Below are positions 45,925 to 54,789 of a stretch of DNA of 64,000 nt, one piece after another (the first letter of the stretch is position 1; each line of letters starts with the position of its first letter). The notes below the pieces were generated by a model. It had not been told where the DNA came from. It ran no database searches and saw nothing but the letters and a program-made list of their open reading frames with translations. The DNA lies in NCBI GenBank assembly GCA_937923325.1, contig CAKZUQ010000001.1:35229-99228 (forward strand), read 5' to 3'. The stretch comes from an uncultured Bacteriovoracaceae bacterium. GTDB lineage: Bacteria > Bdellovibrionota > Bacteriovoracia > Bacteriovoracales > Bacteriovoracaceae. The position numbers were made by a program, and so were the translations under genes.

Positions 45925-46668
45925 ATGACTCCACAATTTGATTTTATTCTTACTATTGATCAAGGTAACACGTTAACTAAATGTGCACTTTTTTCAGTTG
46001 ATAAAAAACTCATTACAAGCTTTCCGTTTGATAAGTTCAAATCAATATTGAAGAACTATAATCTATCCACACTGAATACAAAGTTTATTAAGGTTTCAGT
46101 CACTGACAGGAAAGAAGAATTTCCACTAACTACTCTGGATGTAAAAAGTTATTTTAAGAATGCCCATTTTCTAAATATGCCAGTTAATTATAATGAAACT
46201 ATTGGACTGGATAGACTTGTGGCCAGTTATTATTGTTATGGACATGAGAATAAATCATACCTTGTTATTGATACTGGTACTTTCACCACAATTGATAGCG
46301 TAGATATTAAAGGCTTTAATGGAGGTTATATTCTCCCAGGCCTAAACACTATTGAGAAGAGCTATTCTCAGGGAAGTCATTTAGCTATTCCTGATACTAT
46401 AAATACTAAGCTTAGTTTTAATTTTCCAAATACGACACAGCTTGCCATACATCAGGGTGCTATAATTTCTTACTTAGCCCCAATAAAAGAAATTATAATT
46501 CAAACAAGGCCTTCAAATCTCTTAATAACAGGTGGAAATGGCGAAATTCTCTATAAATACTTATATTCAGAAAAAAAATCACTATTTAGACCAGATGCGT
46601 CCATACAATTGGAACAAAGTTTGGTACATAACGCACTGGCAGAAATCGCATACAATTCATTTAAATGA
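45925..46668 (+). CDS. coaX: Type III pantothenate kinase
   Basis: A 247-residue ASKHA-fold kinase: phosphate-1 motif 'IDQGNTLTKCALF', 'GLDRLVASYYCYG', phosphate-2 'VIDTGTFTTID' and 'GGYILPGL'. It phosphorylates pantothenate and, unlike type I/II kinases, is not usually feedback-inhibited by CoA. The end overlaps coaBC by 4 bp. Its presence within the pantothenate cluster makes the assignment firm. Confidence 0.9.
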   Translation: MTPQFDFILTIDQGNTLTKCALFSVDKKLITSFPFDKFKSILKNYNLSTLNTKFIKVSVTDRKEEFPLTTLDVKSYFKNAHFLNMPVNYNETIGLDRLVASYYCYGHENKSYLVIDTGTFTTIDSVDIKGFNGGYILPGLNTIEKSYSQGSHLAIPDTINTKLSFNFPNTTQLAIHQGAIISYLAPIKEIIIQTRPSNLLITGGNGEILYKYLYSEKKSLFRPDASIQLEQSLVHNALAEIAYNSFK

Positions 46669-47885
46669 GGAATGTTAATTTGAATATTCTATTGGCCGTA
46701 ACTGGTTCTATTTCGGCATACCGTGCCCTTGATATTTGTAGATCACTAACAAAGGCTGGTCATTACGTACGTGTACTTGTAAGTCGTGGTGCCTGTGAGT
46801 TCATAAACCCTAATGCATTCAAATATCTTGGGGCTCAATTTATCTATTTATCCAGTGACGACTTCAACACAGAAGTCTACTCAAAAGATAACAAAGTACT
46901 GCATATAGACTTAGTTAAGTGGTGCGATAAATTAGTTATTGCTCCAGCGACTGCAAACACAATTGCTAAATTTAGCGCTGGCCTGTGTGACGATTTAATT
47001 TCAAGTGTATTTTTAGCCTTAGGAAAAAAGCCTTGTATTATTTTTCCTGCTATGAACTCGCAAATGCTTTCTCATCCAGCTACTCAAAGAAATCTAAAGT
47101 ACTTATCTGAACTAGAAAATGTATTTATACACCCTGCAGAATCAGGCGAACTTGCTTGTGGTGATCAAGGCCTTGGTAAACTTCCTAAGCCAGAGATGAT
47201 TGCTGAGATAATTCCAGCAATTAGTTTTACTAAGCCAACGAGAAAGGTTCTTATCACAACAGGCGCTACTATGAGCCCTCTTGACCCTGTAAGATATATA
47301 ACAAATCCTTCAAGTGGACTTACTGGATATGAACTGGCAAAAGCCTATTTAGCATCTGGAGACCAGGTTGTTCTTGTATGTGGTTATAGCGTTACTGATA
47401 AAATCAACTACTTAACTCACTTACCAAATATCGTAATACTAAAAGCAAATACTACTAGAGAGATGGAAAAGGTTGTTTCAGAACATTTTGATAATTGTGA
47501 TGTTTATATTTCAACAGCAGCAATGAGTGATATAGAATTCCAAATGAAAGATGGAAAGCTAAAAAAAGATGGACTAGTAGATCATCTTAAAATTACTACA
47601 GCTCCAGATATTCTAGCATCAGTTATGGCCAAAAAGAAAAACCAAAAGATTATTGGTTTCGCAGCAGAAACAGACACTGATGAATCTGTATTTAAGAAGA
47701 AGTGGCTAAGAAAGCCAGTTGACCTTTTAATCGGCAATAAAGTTAACAGTGGAATTACTTCTAAAATGCAAGGTTTTGGACAAAATGAAAACGAGTATTT
47801 CTTTATTAAAGATGGTGAAATAAAAGATCAAAAAATATTATCTAAAAAAGAATTAGCTGACTATATTCAAGGTGAAACAAAATAG
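46665..47885 (+). CDS. coaBC: Bifunctional phosphopantothenoylcysteine synthetase/decarboxylase
   Basis: A 406-residue fusion. The N-terminal flavin decarboxylase (CoaC, to about residue 185) has 'AVTGSISAYRALDICR', 'PAMNSQML' and the Cys flap 'SGELACGDQGLGKLP'. The C-terminal CTP-dependent synthetase (CoaB) has 'TTGATMSPLDPVRYITNPSSG', 'AAMSDIEF', 'KLKKDG' and 'GFAAETD'. It couples cysteine to 4'-phosphopantothenate and decarboxylates the product. The ATG overlaps coaX; an in-frame TTG at 46680 after GAGG is an alternative start. Confidence 0.95.
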   Translation: MRNVNLNILLAVTGSISAYRALDICRSLTKAGHYVRVLVSRGACEFINPNAFKYLGAQFIYLSSDDFNTEVYSKDNKVLHIDLVKWCDKLVIAPATANTIAKFSAGLCDDLISSVFLALGKKPCIIFPAMNSQMLSHPATQRNLKYLSELENVFIHPAESGELACGDQGLGKLPKPEMIAEIIPAISFTKPTRKVLITTGATMSPLDPVRYITNPSSGLTGYELAKAYLASGDQVVLVCGYSVTDKINYLTHLPNIVILKANTTREMEKVVSEHFDNCDVYISTAAMSDIEFQMKDGKLKKDGLVDHLKITTAPDILASVMAKKKNQKIIGFAAETDTDESVFKKKWLRKPVDLLIGNKVNSGITSKMQGFGQNENEYFFIKDGEIKDQKILSKKELADYIQGETK

Positions 47886-48731
47886 ATGTCGAATATAATT
47901 ACTAATGCTGAAGCATTTATAGATTTTCATAAAAACCATAACGCCAAGATAGGGTTTGTTCCAACAATGGGACATTTACACTCTGGTCATTTATCACTTA
48001 TTGAACAATCACTAAAAGAGAATGAAATCTCCATATTATCTATTTTTGTAAATCCGACTCAATTCTCTGCTGATGAGGACCTTTCTTCCTATCCTCGAAC
48101 AATTGAACAAGATATTAATAAAGCAAACTCTTTGCTAAAAATATATCCAGGAAAGAAGCTATTCTTTTTTATTCCTGAAAATGAAAAAGTTATTTATCCT
48201 GATGGATTTAATGATTACATTTCCATAAAAGAGTTAAATCAAGTTTCTGAAGGATCACTTAGGCCGACACACTTTGACGGAGTCGCAACTGTAGTCAAAA
48301 GACTTTTTAAACTAGTAAAACCAGCAAAAGCATATTTTGGAAAAAAAGATTATCAACAATACCTTTTAATAAAGAAGATGGTTAAACAAGAAAAGCTTGA
48401 TGTTGAGATAATTGGAATGCCAATTATCAGAGAAAAGTCTGGGCTTGCAATGAGCAGTAGAAACTCCTATCTAACAGACGATCAAATAAATGAAGCTGTC
48501 ATACTAAACAAGTCCTTAGAGGATGTTGCAAATACTTTAAAAGAAAAAAATCTCCAAGAAGCAATCATGGAGATGAGACTAAAACTTAATGATAAAAGGT
48601 TTAATTATCTAGAAATTAGAAACAACGAATCATTCCAAGAAGCAAAAGAGACTGATCATAACTTTGTTATATTAGGAAACTTTCAATTAGGAACAACTCG
48701 AATTCTAGATAATATAGAGGTTAATAAATGA
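47886..48731 (+). CDS. panC: Pantothenate synthetase (pantoate-beta-alanine ligase)
   Basis: A 281-residue cytidylyltransferase-fold ligase with 'PTMGHLHSGHLSLI' (HIGH-type motif), 'IFVNPTQF', 'RPTHFDGVATVVKRLF', 'YFGKKDYQQYLLI' and 'AMSSRNSYL'. It joins pantoate and beta-alanine using ATP. It begins directly after the coaBC stop and overlaps hflX by 4 bp. No panD is present in the window, so beta-alanine must come from elsewhere. Confidence 0.96.
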   Translation: MSNIITNAEAFIDFHKNHNAKIGFVPTMGHLHSGHLSLIEQSLKENEISILSIFVNPTQFSADEDLSSYPRTIEQDINKANSLLKIYPGKKLFFFIPENEKVIYPDGFNDYISIKELNQVSEGSLRPTHFDGVATVVKRLFKLVKPAKAYFGKKDYQQYLLIKKMVKQEKLDVEIIGMPIIREKSGLAMSSRNSYLTDDQINEAVILNKSLEDVANTLKEKNLQEAIMEMRLKLNDKRFNYLEIRNNESFQEAKETDHNFVILGNFQLGTTRILDNIEVNK

Positions 48732-50041
48732 ACTTTGACGAATATAAAGTAGAACTTGGGAAGAAAGCTTCTCTTGTTAGTATAGTATGTGAAAAATTTG
48801 AGGGTTATGAAACTCCACATAAAACGAATGCTTCACTTCGAGAACTTAGAGAGTTATTAAGAACTCTTGGTGTTGAAGCTGGAGAAGACTATATTCAAAA
48901 TAAAAATTCTCTTGAAGCTGCAACAATGCTTGGAACTGGAAAGCTAGAAGAAATATCAAATGAAGCAAAAGCTGAAGGATCAAAAATTTTAGTGTTTGAC
49001 TTTGAACTTACAGCCAGTCAAATAAGAAATATTAAAAATATTACAGGCCTTGAAGTCATTGATAGATCAATGGTTATTCTAGAGATCTTCGCTCACCATG
49101 CAAGAACATCTGAAGCGAGACTACAAGTCGAAATCTCAAGACTTCAATACATGCTTCCTCGTTTACAATCACTTTGGACTCACTTTACCAAACAAAAAGG
49201 TGGTATTGGGTTAAAAGGTGAAGGTGAGCAACAGTTAGAGCTAGATAGACGTATAATTCGTGAAAAGATTGAATTCATGAAAAAACAACTAGTCGATGTT
49301 GCAAAAAGTCGAGAGCAACAAAGAAAGAAAAGACAAAACAAAGCAGTTACAGCAGCACTTATTGGATATACTAACGCTGGTAAATCAAGCCTTATGAATA
49401 AGTTATGTAAAGTGAATGTATTGGCCGAAGATAAGCTCTTTGCAACTTTAGATTCAACGTTTAGAACACTAAATCCAGATTCAAAACCTCCAATGATTCT
49501 AATTGATACAGTTGGCTTTATTCAAAACTTACCTAACACTCTAGTTGCTGGTTTCAAAACAACACTAGAATCTGCACTTGAAGCTGAACTTTTAATTATT
49601 GTATGTGATCTTAGTGATCCTAATTATAAAAAACACTTGGAAGTGACACAGGAAGTTTTAGAAGACTTAGATATCAAAGACAAAGATCAAATGGTTGTCT
49701 TTACAAAAAAAGATAAAATAATTGATGCGTTTTTACCTAAGATTGCAATGCGAAACCTTAAAGCTAGCTTTTTAGTAAGCACACTTAACGATGAAGATAT
49801 GCTTGATCTAAGAGAATATATCATCAATTACTTTTTAGAAAAGCAAGCTCATCATGATTTGTTTATTCCATATCAAGCTGGAGAAGCTCATTCAAAAGTT
49901 ATAGCCAACGCAAATGTTTTAAACACCGAGCACCATGAAAACGGAACTTTCTATAGAATAAGAATTCCAGATTTTATTTTTAATCAGCTTGGACTCAAAG
50001 ATTTTATTCTTGCGCCCCATGACGATCCAAGTAAAATGTAG
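48728..50041 (+). CDS. hflX: GTPase HflX
   Basis: A 437-residue ribosome-associated GTPase: N-terminal glycine-poor HflX domain ending with the signature 'RTSEARLQVEISRLQYMLPRL', coiled linker 'KGEGEQQLELDRR', and the G domain with G1 'GYTNAGKSSLMN', G3 'DTVGFIQNLP' and G4 'TKKD'. HflX splits stalled or hibernating ribosomes. Its start overlaps panC by 4 bp, so it is expressed with coenzyme A synthesis, a functional link I cannot explain. Confidence 0.94.
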   Translation: MNFDEYKVELGKKASLVSIVCEKFEGYETPHKTNASLRELRELLRTLGVEAGEDYIQNKNSLEAATMLGTGKLEEISNEAKAEGSKILVFDFELTASQIRNIKNITGLEVIDRSMVILEIFAHHARTSEARLQVEISRLQYMLPRLQSLWTHFTKQKGGIGLKGEGEQQLELDRRIIREKIEFMKKQLVDVAKSREQQRKKRQNKAVTAALIGYTNAGKSSLMNKLCKVNVLAEDKLFATLDSTFRTLNPDSKPPMILIDTVGFIQNLPNTLVAGFKTTLESALEAELLIIVCDLSDPNYKKHLEVTQEVLEDLDIKDKDQMVVFTKKDKIIDAFLPKIAMRNLKASFLVSTLNDEDMLDLREYIINYFLEKQAHHDLFIPYQAGEAHSKVIANANVLNTEHHENGTFYRIRIPDFIFNQLGLKDFILAPHDDPSKM

Positions 50042-50147
50042 TTGAGTTGAGTCAGTTTTTTTAATGATTTCCAACCTAACATCAAATAGTTATTGTCATT
50101 TGTTATAGCAATTCGTATAATCACCACCCCAACGAATTAGGAACTTA

Positions 50148-50552
50148 ATGAAAAACAATAACCAAAAAGTAAAATACTATCAGAGCTTACAAAAAAGTAT
50201 CAATAGTAAATTAAAAGAAATTTTAAAAGACTCATACGATAATCCTGTTATAAAAGCACGTAATACATGGCAAGTTACTAGTGAGATGATTCATATTATT
50301 CTAGGCGAAGAGATTCATGGCCAATGGTTTAAAAAAATTAAACCAATTGTAATGAAAGATAAAAATTTAATTGTTCAAACTGAAAGTCTTTTTGCCGCAC
50401 AGTGGATTAATACACATTATCAAGAATTAATAGATGGACTTATGAAAGCTCAGGATAAAAATTTGTCTTGTTTTTTTATAGGACCAAAAAATTGGTCAAA
50501 TAAACCAATTGGAAAAAATAAAGATCAACGAAAAACGCCACTTCTAAAATAA
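50148..50552 (+). CDS. Stand-alone DnaA domain I-like protein
   Basis: A 134-residue soluble protein. Residues about 40-100 ('NTWQVTSEMIHIILGEEIHGQWFKKIKPIVMKDKN...' continuing to 'AQWINTHYQELIDGL') follow the DnaA N-terminal domain pattern: a helix, 'W(F)xxIxP', a strand 'LIVQTESLFAAQWI' and a final 'Y...I'. The AAA+ and DNA-binding parts of DnaA are absent; the C-terminus is basic and short. Domain I mediates DnaA self-assembly and helicase loading, and HdaB in Caulobacter is a precedent for a small homologue. AGGA precedes the ATG. Confidence 0.6.
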   Translation: MKNNNQKVKYYQSLQKSINSKLKEILKDSYDNPVIKARNTWQVTSEMIHIILGEEIHGQWFKKIKPIVMKDKNLIVQTESLFAAQWINTHYQELIDGLMKAQDKNLSCFFIGPKNWSNKPIGKNKDQRKTPLLK

Positions 50553-50620
50553 ACAGTTACCGCAAACATCGCTATTGTTAAACAGATACCAAAAATGACA
50601 ATAAGTTTATCTTTATCCAT
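50525..50620 (-). CDS. Small membrane protein, 31 aa
   Basis: The frame encodes MDKDKLIVIFGICLTIAMFA followed by a short basic end, a single membrane helix. AAGG lies 7 bases before the ATG, overlapping the stop codon of the pseudo-receiver gene 9 bp upstream, so the two would be translated together. It overlaps the 3' end of the DnaA-like gene on the other strand by 28 bp. Confidence 0.5.
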   Translation of the reverse strand: MDKDKLIVIFGICLTIAMFAVTVYFRSGVFR

Positions 50621-50629
50621 ATTATTACC

Positions 50630-50983
50630 TTAGTCGTTTTTTAGATTCCCAGCAAGCTTACTCTTAAGTTCTGTTGTAAATGTTTGCATATCTAGTGGAA
50701 GATCCATAATAAGGTCAAACTTCTGCTCTATGTCTTCACCCATAATTATAGAAACTGGCTTTATTTCAGACTCTTCAAATTGAGACCAAAAACTATCTCT
50801 ACTCAAATTATACGTTTCATCCTCAATAACTACTGCTTGTGGCCTTAGATCATTAATCAAATAGGCGAAATCATTACAGTCTTCTAGTGTATAACATTCA
50901 ATTGAAGCTGTTTTACAGATTTTTTCAACTGTATCACAAACAAATTTTGTTTTATTAATATAAAGAATTTGCTTTATTTCCAT
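50630..50983 (-). CDS. Degenerate receiver-like (pseudo-receiver) protein
   Basis: A 117-residue protein with a CheY-like strand-helix order: 'QILYINKTKFVCDTVEKICK', 'INDLRPQAVVIEDETY', 'KPVSIIMGED', 'LIMDLPLDMQTF'. The acidic pair after the first strand is replaced by Asn-Lys and the usual phospho-acceptor Asp position is Glu-Asp in 'VVIEDE', so normal phosphorylation is doubtful. No output domain. The fold assignment rests on pattern only. Confidence 0.5.
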   Translation of the reverse strand: MEIKQILYINKTKFVCDTVEKICKTASIECYTLEDCNDFAYLINDLRPQAVVIEDETYNLSRDSFWSQFEESEIKPVSIIMGEDIEQKFDLIMDLPLDMQTFTTELKSKLAGNLKND

Positions 50984-51035
50984 TTTTCTTTCCTATAAGA
51001 TTCAAATACCAATACGTTTAAAGGACACTACAATC

Positions 51036-51347
51036 ATGGCCAAAAAAGTTCAAGTCATCTCAATAGATTCTAATGAAATTTTATTCTCATGTGAAGTCAT
51101 TGAAGAAGAAAAGGCCTATGCTTATGCATCACAAATGGAACAAATTGGTGTTGAGGTAAAAGTCGTTTCTCCAAATGTTACAGATACTTTGTCAGATGCC
51201 CTTGGTCTTGATGTCGAAAACCAAGAGAAATTCCAAGAAAGCATATTTGAAGAAATTCATCACCATGAAGGCCATGAGCCAGAAGACTCTGACTCATGTT
51301 GTGTTAAATATGTTTCTTCAGAAATTGATAAATCGAAACTTCATTAA
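51036..51347 (+). CDS. Hypothetical protein with His/Cys metal-binding-type tail
   Basis: A 103-residue acidic protein. The first half is alpha/beta ('KVQVISIDSNEILFSCEVIEE'), the second ends in a striking 'HHHEGHEPEDSDSCC' segment at about residues 76-92, which could bind metal. No signal peptide; no family recognised. It converges on the BtuB-like receptor gene (1-bp gap); a link to cobalt or corrin use is speculative. Confidence 0.6.
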   Translation: MAKKVQVISIDSNEILFSCEVIEEEKAYAYASQMEQIGVEVKVVSPNVTDTLSDALGLDVENQEKFQESIFEEIHHHEGHEPEDSDSCCVKYVSSEIDKSKLH

Positions 51348-51348
51348 T

Positions 51349-53127
51349 TTAATATTTCATTGATAAATCAAAGTATCCTGTAAAACCATAAGTGCTATAA
51401 CCTACAGATTCAACATAGTCTCTATCAAATAGATTCTTAACTCCTACTTTGATTCCCCATTCACTTAAAGACTTAGTATAACTTATATTAGTTATATCAT
51501 ATGCTGCCATATGCTTTTCACCAAAGTCAAATCGACTAGAGATCCAAGACCAATCTATATTAAGTGAAGACGTATCAGAAATTTTGTACCCTGCTTTAAT
51601 ATTTACTTTCTGCGCTGGTCTCTTAAGAGCTCTTTTATTATCTGATAAGTCGAACTTATATAAACTTAAAGAGTTTTCAAAAGTAAAATAGTTCATATTA
51701 TGACCTACTACGGTTTCAATACCATATACTCTTTCACTGCCAGAGTTTATATTTTTGTAATCATTATTTGAATCACCACTAATTTTATCATCTGTATGCG
51801 TATCAAATATTGTTGCTTCATAATAAACTTGTCTTCCCATTTTTCTAAAAGTTAAATCAATACTTCTAGAGGTCTCTGGGTGTAGATTTTCATTACCTGG
51901 TTTATAAAATCCATCTTGCTCTACGTATAATTGATAAAGAGTTGGAGCTTTAAAACCTGTAGCGTAATGAAGCTTAATTTGCTTTCTCCCTTCAAAATTT
52001 TTCCCTAGTCCAAAACTATAAGTGAGATGATTCCCAAACTCTTCATGTGTATCATTTCTAAGACCTATTGAAGCAAATTTATCATTCATCGGAATATAAA
52101 ATAAAGAATATGCACTTGCCATTGAGGCCTTCTTCTCTGAGATAGAAGTTTTTTCAAATGTTTCTATTTCACTTGCAAGTCCAAAAGTTGATTTAATTTT
52201 CTTCCCTTCTAATTTATAAATAAACTCATTTGTAATCATTTGACCTGAGTAATTATCAATTTTATAACCTGAGTAATCATATTTATTATATCTATCATTC
52301 TTATTTAAAGAGAGATTATATATTAGCGAATCATCACCAAAAGATTTAGAAATTTGCTGAGAGTAAATTTGTTGAACAGACTTATTATAAGCACCTAAAT
52401 CATCTTTTCCAAAACCATCTGTTTCAGCAAAACTATCTAGTACTTTCAACTTCCAGTTCATCTCAAAGCTACTAAAAACTTTAGAGTAATTCAGCGTAGC
52501 ACCTTTATTCAAACTTAGATCTTTTTCACTTCCTACTTCTTGAGCTGATACTTCTTGCTCTTCATTATAAAAAGCATCTAGATATAAAACACTTGAGTCC
52601 TTATAAACTGAGATAGAGTTAGAGATACCCTTTTGAGCCCCTAAATTCAGCTTTACTTTACCACCATGCTTAGTTGATTTCTTAGTAATAATACTAATCA
52701 CTCCACCTTGAGCATTAGACCCAAATTGTACAGATTGAGCACCTTTTAAAACTTCGATCCTCTCAATATCTAATGAACTAAGTGAAGGCATATTAAACTT
52801 TCTTGAACTCTCAGAAGAATCATTAACTTTAATTCCATCAATTAGAACAAGTACCTGACTTGATTCACTCCCCCTAACACTAATACTAACCTGAGACCCA
52901 GCTCCACCAGTTTGAGCAACATAAATACCTGGTATTGTTTTAAGTAACTCTAAAACATCATTTGAATGAAACTGTTCTATTTGTTTTTGATTTAAAACAT
53001 AATGTGAACTAGCTAGCATACTTGAGCTTGATTCATTCTTCACAGAATAAATAACAGGATCAAGTTTTGAAGCTAATAATGGCGTTGAAATTAATGATAA
53101 GACACTTATCGTACTAAAGATTTTCAT
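51349..53127 (-). CDS. btuB: TonB-dependent outer membrane receptor, BtuB-like (cobalamin)
   Basis: A 592-residue receptor: signal peptide (cleavage near LLA-S), plug domain about 35-150 ('VLELLKTIPGIYVAQTGGAGSQVSISVRGSESSQVLVLIDGIKVND', 'IERIEVLKGAQSVQFGSNAQGGVISI') and a barrel ending with a C-terminal aromatic residue (FDLSMKY). The size is near BtuB (614). The cobalamin riboswitch in its leader (53145-53233) gives the substrate class. GAGGAGG lies just before the ATG. Needs TonB-ExbBD, and no BtuCDF genes are beside it. Confidence 0.9.
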   Translation of the reverse strand: MKIFSTISVLSLISTPLLASKLDPVIYSVKNESSSSMLASSHYVLNQKQIEQFHSNDVLELLKTIPGIYVAQTGGAGSQVSISVRGSESSQVLVLIDGIKVNDSSESSRKFNMPSLSSLDIERIEVLKGAQSVQFGSNAQGGVISIITKKSTKHGGKVKLNLGAQKGISNSISVYKDSSVLYLDAFYNEEQEVSAQEVGSEKDLSLNKGATLNYSKVFSSFEMNWKLKVLDSFAETDGFGKDDLGAYNKSVQQIYSQQISKSFGDDSLIYNLSLNKNDRYNKYDYSGYKIDNYSGQMITNEFIYKLEGKKIKSTFGLASEIETFEKTSISEKKASMASAYSLFYIPMNDKFASIGLRNDTHEEFGNHLTYSFGLGKNFEGRKQIKLHYATGFKAPTLYQLYVEQDGFYKPGNENLHPETSRSIDLTFRKMGRQVYYEATIFDTHTDDKISGDSNNDYKNINSGSERVYGIETVVGHNMNYFTFENSLSLYKFDLSDNKRALKRPAQKVNIKAGYKISDTSSLNIDWSWISSRFDFGEKHMAAYDITNISYTKSLSEWGIKVGVKNLFDRDYVESVGYSTYGFTGYFDLSMKY

Positions 53128-53144
53128 TGTTCCTCCTCGGGTCC

Positions 53145-53233
53145 ATAAGTGTATAAATGTATCTGGCTTATCGCTTATTGCTAGCGAACTACAGTTGCGG
53201 GACAGCTTAGGAGTTTAACCTAATTCCACTTAT
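53145..53233 (-). promoter_or_regulatory. Cobalamin (adenosylcobalamin-type) riboswitch
   Basis: On the minus strand the B12-box core CCCGCAACTGT (53201-53191) and the later GCCAGAT (53167-53161) are both present. The outer P1 stem is visible: ATAAGTG (53233-53227) with CACTTAT (53151-53145). The aptamer ends about 18 bases before the btuB start, so it probably controls translation initiation. Confidence 0.92.
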
Positions 53234-53279
53234 ACGGATTTTCTTTATTTATACAGCAAGATACTCTAAATGAAAATTA

Positions 53280-54752
53280 TTAAACATTATACTTGGTCTT
53301 AATATAGTTTAAATAATGTTCAATATTAAGTTCTTCACCAGTGGCCTTAATAGCAATTTCTTTTGGAGAATATATTTTACCCAAGTCATAAACATTCTCC
53401 TTTAACCACTCACCTACAAAACCAAAGTTTCCTGAGCGGATTTTCTCGTCATGATCATCAGTACTTCCTTTGATACTATTACTCCACTGAGCTGCATAGA
53501 AACTACCAAGTGAATATGTAGGGAAATAACCAAATGCTCCATCAGACCAGTGAACATCTTGCAATACTCCCAAAGTATTATTTGGAACATCAATTCCTAA
53601 ATATTTTTTATAAAGAGAATTCCACAGCTCAGGTAACTCCTTTACTGTAACTTGATCAGTCAGTATCATTTTTTCAATTTCATAACGTATTAATACATGG
53701 AAATGATAAGTCACCTCATCAGCTCCAGTTCTTATTAAACTTGGTTTTACATGATTAATAGCACTGAAAAATTCATCAAATGAAATATTCGCAAACTGCT
53801 CAGGGAATAGATCAATTAGTTTCGGATAATTTAGCTCCCAGTAAGGACGAGACATTGCTATATTTTTTTCCCAGAACCGACTTTGAGATTCGTGTAAAGC
53901 ATAACTATTTGAGCTCCCTTGAGGTAGACCATAATGATCTTTGGATAAACCTTGTTCATATAAAGCATGCCCACCTTCATGAACACTAGAGCTTATCATC
54001 TCAAAAAAATTATCCTTAATAACTCTAGTTGTTATTCTGCAATCTTCTGGACCAAAGTTAGTAGAAAATGGATGTGAAGATTTATCCAGTCTTCCATTTT
54101 CAAATTTATATCCCATCTGCTCTAAAAGTATTAGCCCAAATTCCCACTGTTTATCTACATCATAATCAGCATATATAAAACTATGCTCCTGTTTTTGACT
54201 AGAAATGACTTTATCCATCAAAGGTTTTAAATCCTTCTTAACTCCCTCAAAAGCTTTATCTATATCAACAACAGTGGTCTCCGGTTCAAATTTATCAATA
54301 AATGCATTATAGATATGACCTTCGTATCCAAGAATATCTGCTTCTTCTTTTCTTAAATTAATTATATTTTCAAGATCTTTAGCATACGAATCAAAATCAT
54401 TATTCTCTTTAGCATGCTTCCACGAGTTCACACCTTTATTCTCTAATATAGATTGCCTGTGAACAAACTCAGTTGAATACTTCTTTGATCTTTCAAAACT
54501 TTTTATAGACTCAGTTACATTTCTTAGTTGATGATCATCTAACGAAGAATCATTTCTTAAACTATTAAGAATTTTTTCGTATTCACTAGAGGTAAGCTTT
54601 TCATGGAGAATAGAAGATAAAGTAGCAAGTTGACGGCCACGCGCACTCGCTCCTCCACTTGGCATTTTAGTTTCCATATCCCAGTGTAAAACTGAGATTG
54701 CAGATTGAAGATCTTTAACTGAATTTAAGTAATTGACGTAATTGGTATACAT
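53280..54752 (-). CDS. Carboxypeptidase Taq (M32 metallopeptidase)
   Basis: A 490-residue M32 carboxypeptidase (typical 490-510). The zinc motif is HEGGH in 'SVHEGGHALYEQGL' followed by the Glu of 'LHESQSRFWE'; N-terminal 'SVLHWDMETKMPSGG' and 'IRTGADEVTYHFHVLIRYE' are family marks. It removes C-terminal residues from peptides in the cytoplasm. Its GAGG ribosome binding site is inside a hairpin, and a 27-codon leader frame precedes it (see both). Confidence 0.94.
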   Translation of the reverse strand: MYTNYVNYLNSVKDLQSAISVLHWDMETKMPSGGASARGRQLATLSSILHEKLTSSEYEKILNSLRNDSSLDDHQLRNVTESIKSFERSKKYSTEFVHRQSILENKGVNSWKHAKENNDFDSYAKDLENIINLRKEEADILGYEGHIYNAFIDKFEPETTVVDIDKAFEGVKKDLKPLMDKVISSQKQEHSFIYADYDVDKQWEFGLILLEQMGYKFENGRLDKSSHPFSTNFGPEDCRITTRVIKDNFFEMISSSVHEGGHALYEQGLSKDHYGLPQGSSNSYALHESQSRFWEKNIAMSRPYWELNYPKLIDLFPEQFANISFDEFFSAINHVKPSLIRTGADEVTYHFHVLIRYEIEKMILTDQVTVKELPELWNSLYKKYLGIDVPNNTLGVLQDVHWSDGAFGYFPTYSLGSFYAAQWSNSIKGSTDDHDEKIRSGNFGFVGEWLKENVYDLGKIYSPKEIAIKATGEELNIEHYLNYIKTKYNV

Positions 54753-54753
54753 A

Positions 54754-54783
54754 ATTCCTCGATTTTTTAAATATTCGAGGAAT
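54754..54783 (-). promoter_or_regulatory. Hairpin masking the M32 carboxypeptidase ribosome binding site
   Basis: A 9-bp perfect stem in the mRNA: ATTCCTCGA (54783-54775) with TCGAGGAAT (54762-54754), 12-base AT-rich loop. The second arm contains the GAGG ribosome binding site that lies 4 bases before the ATG at 54752. There is no T-tract, so it is not a terminator. The hairpin begins 6 bases after the leader-frame stop. Confidence 0.65.
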
Positions 54784-54789
54784 AGTATA

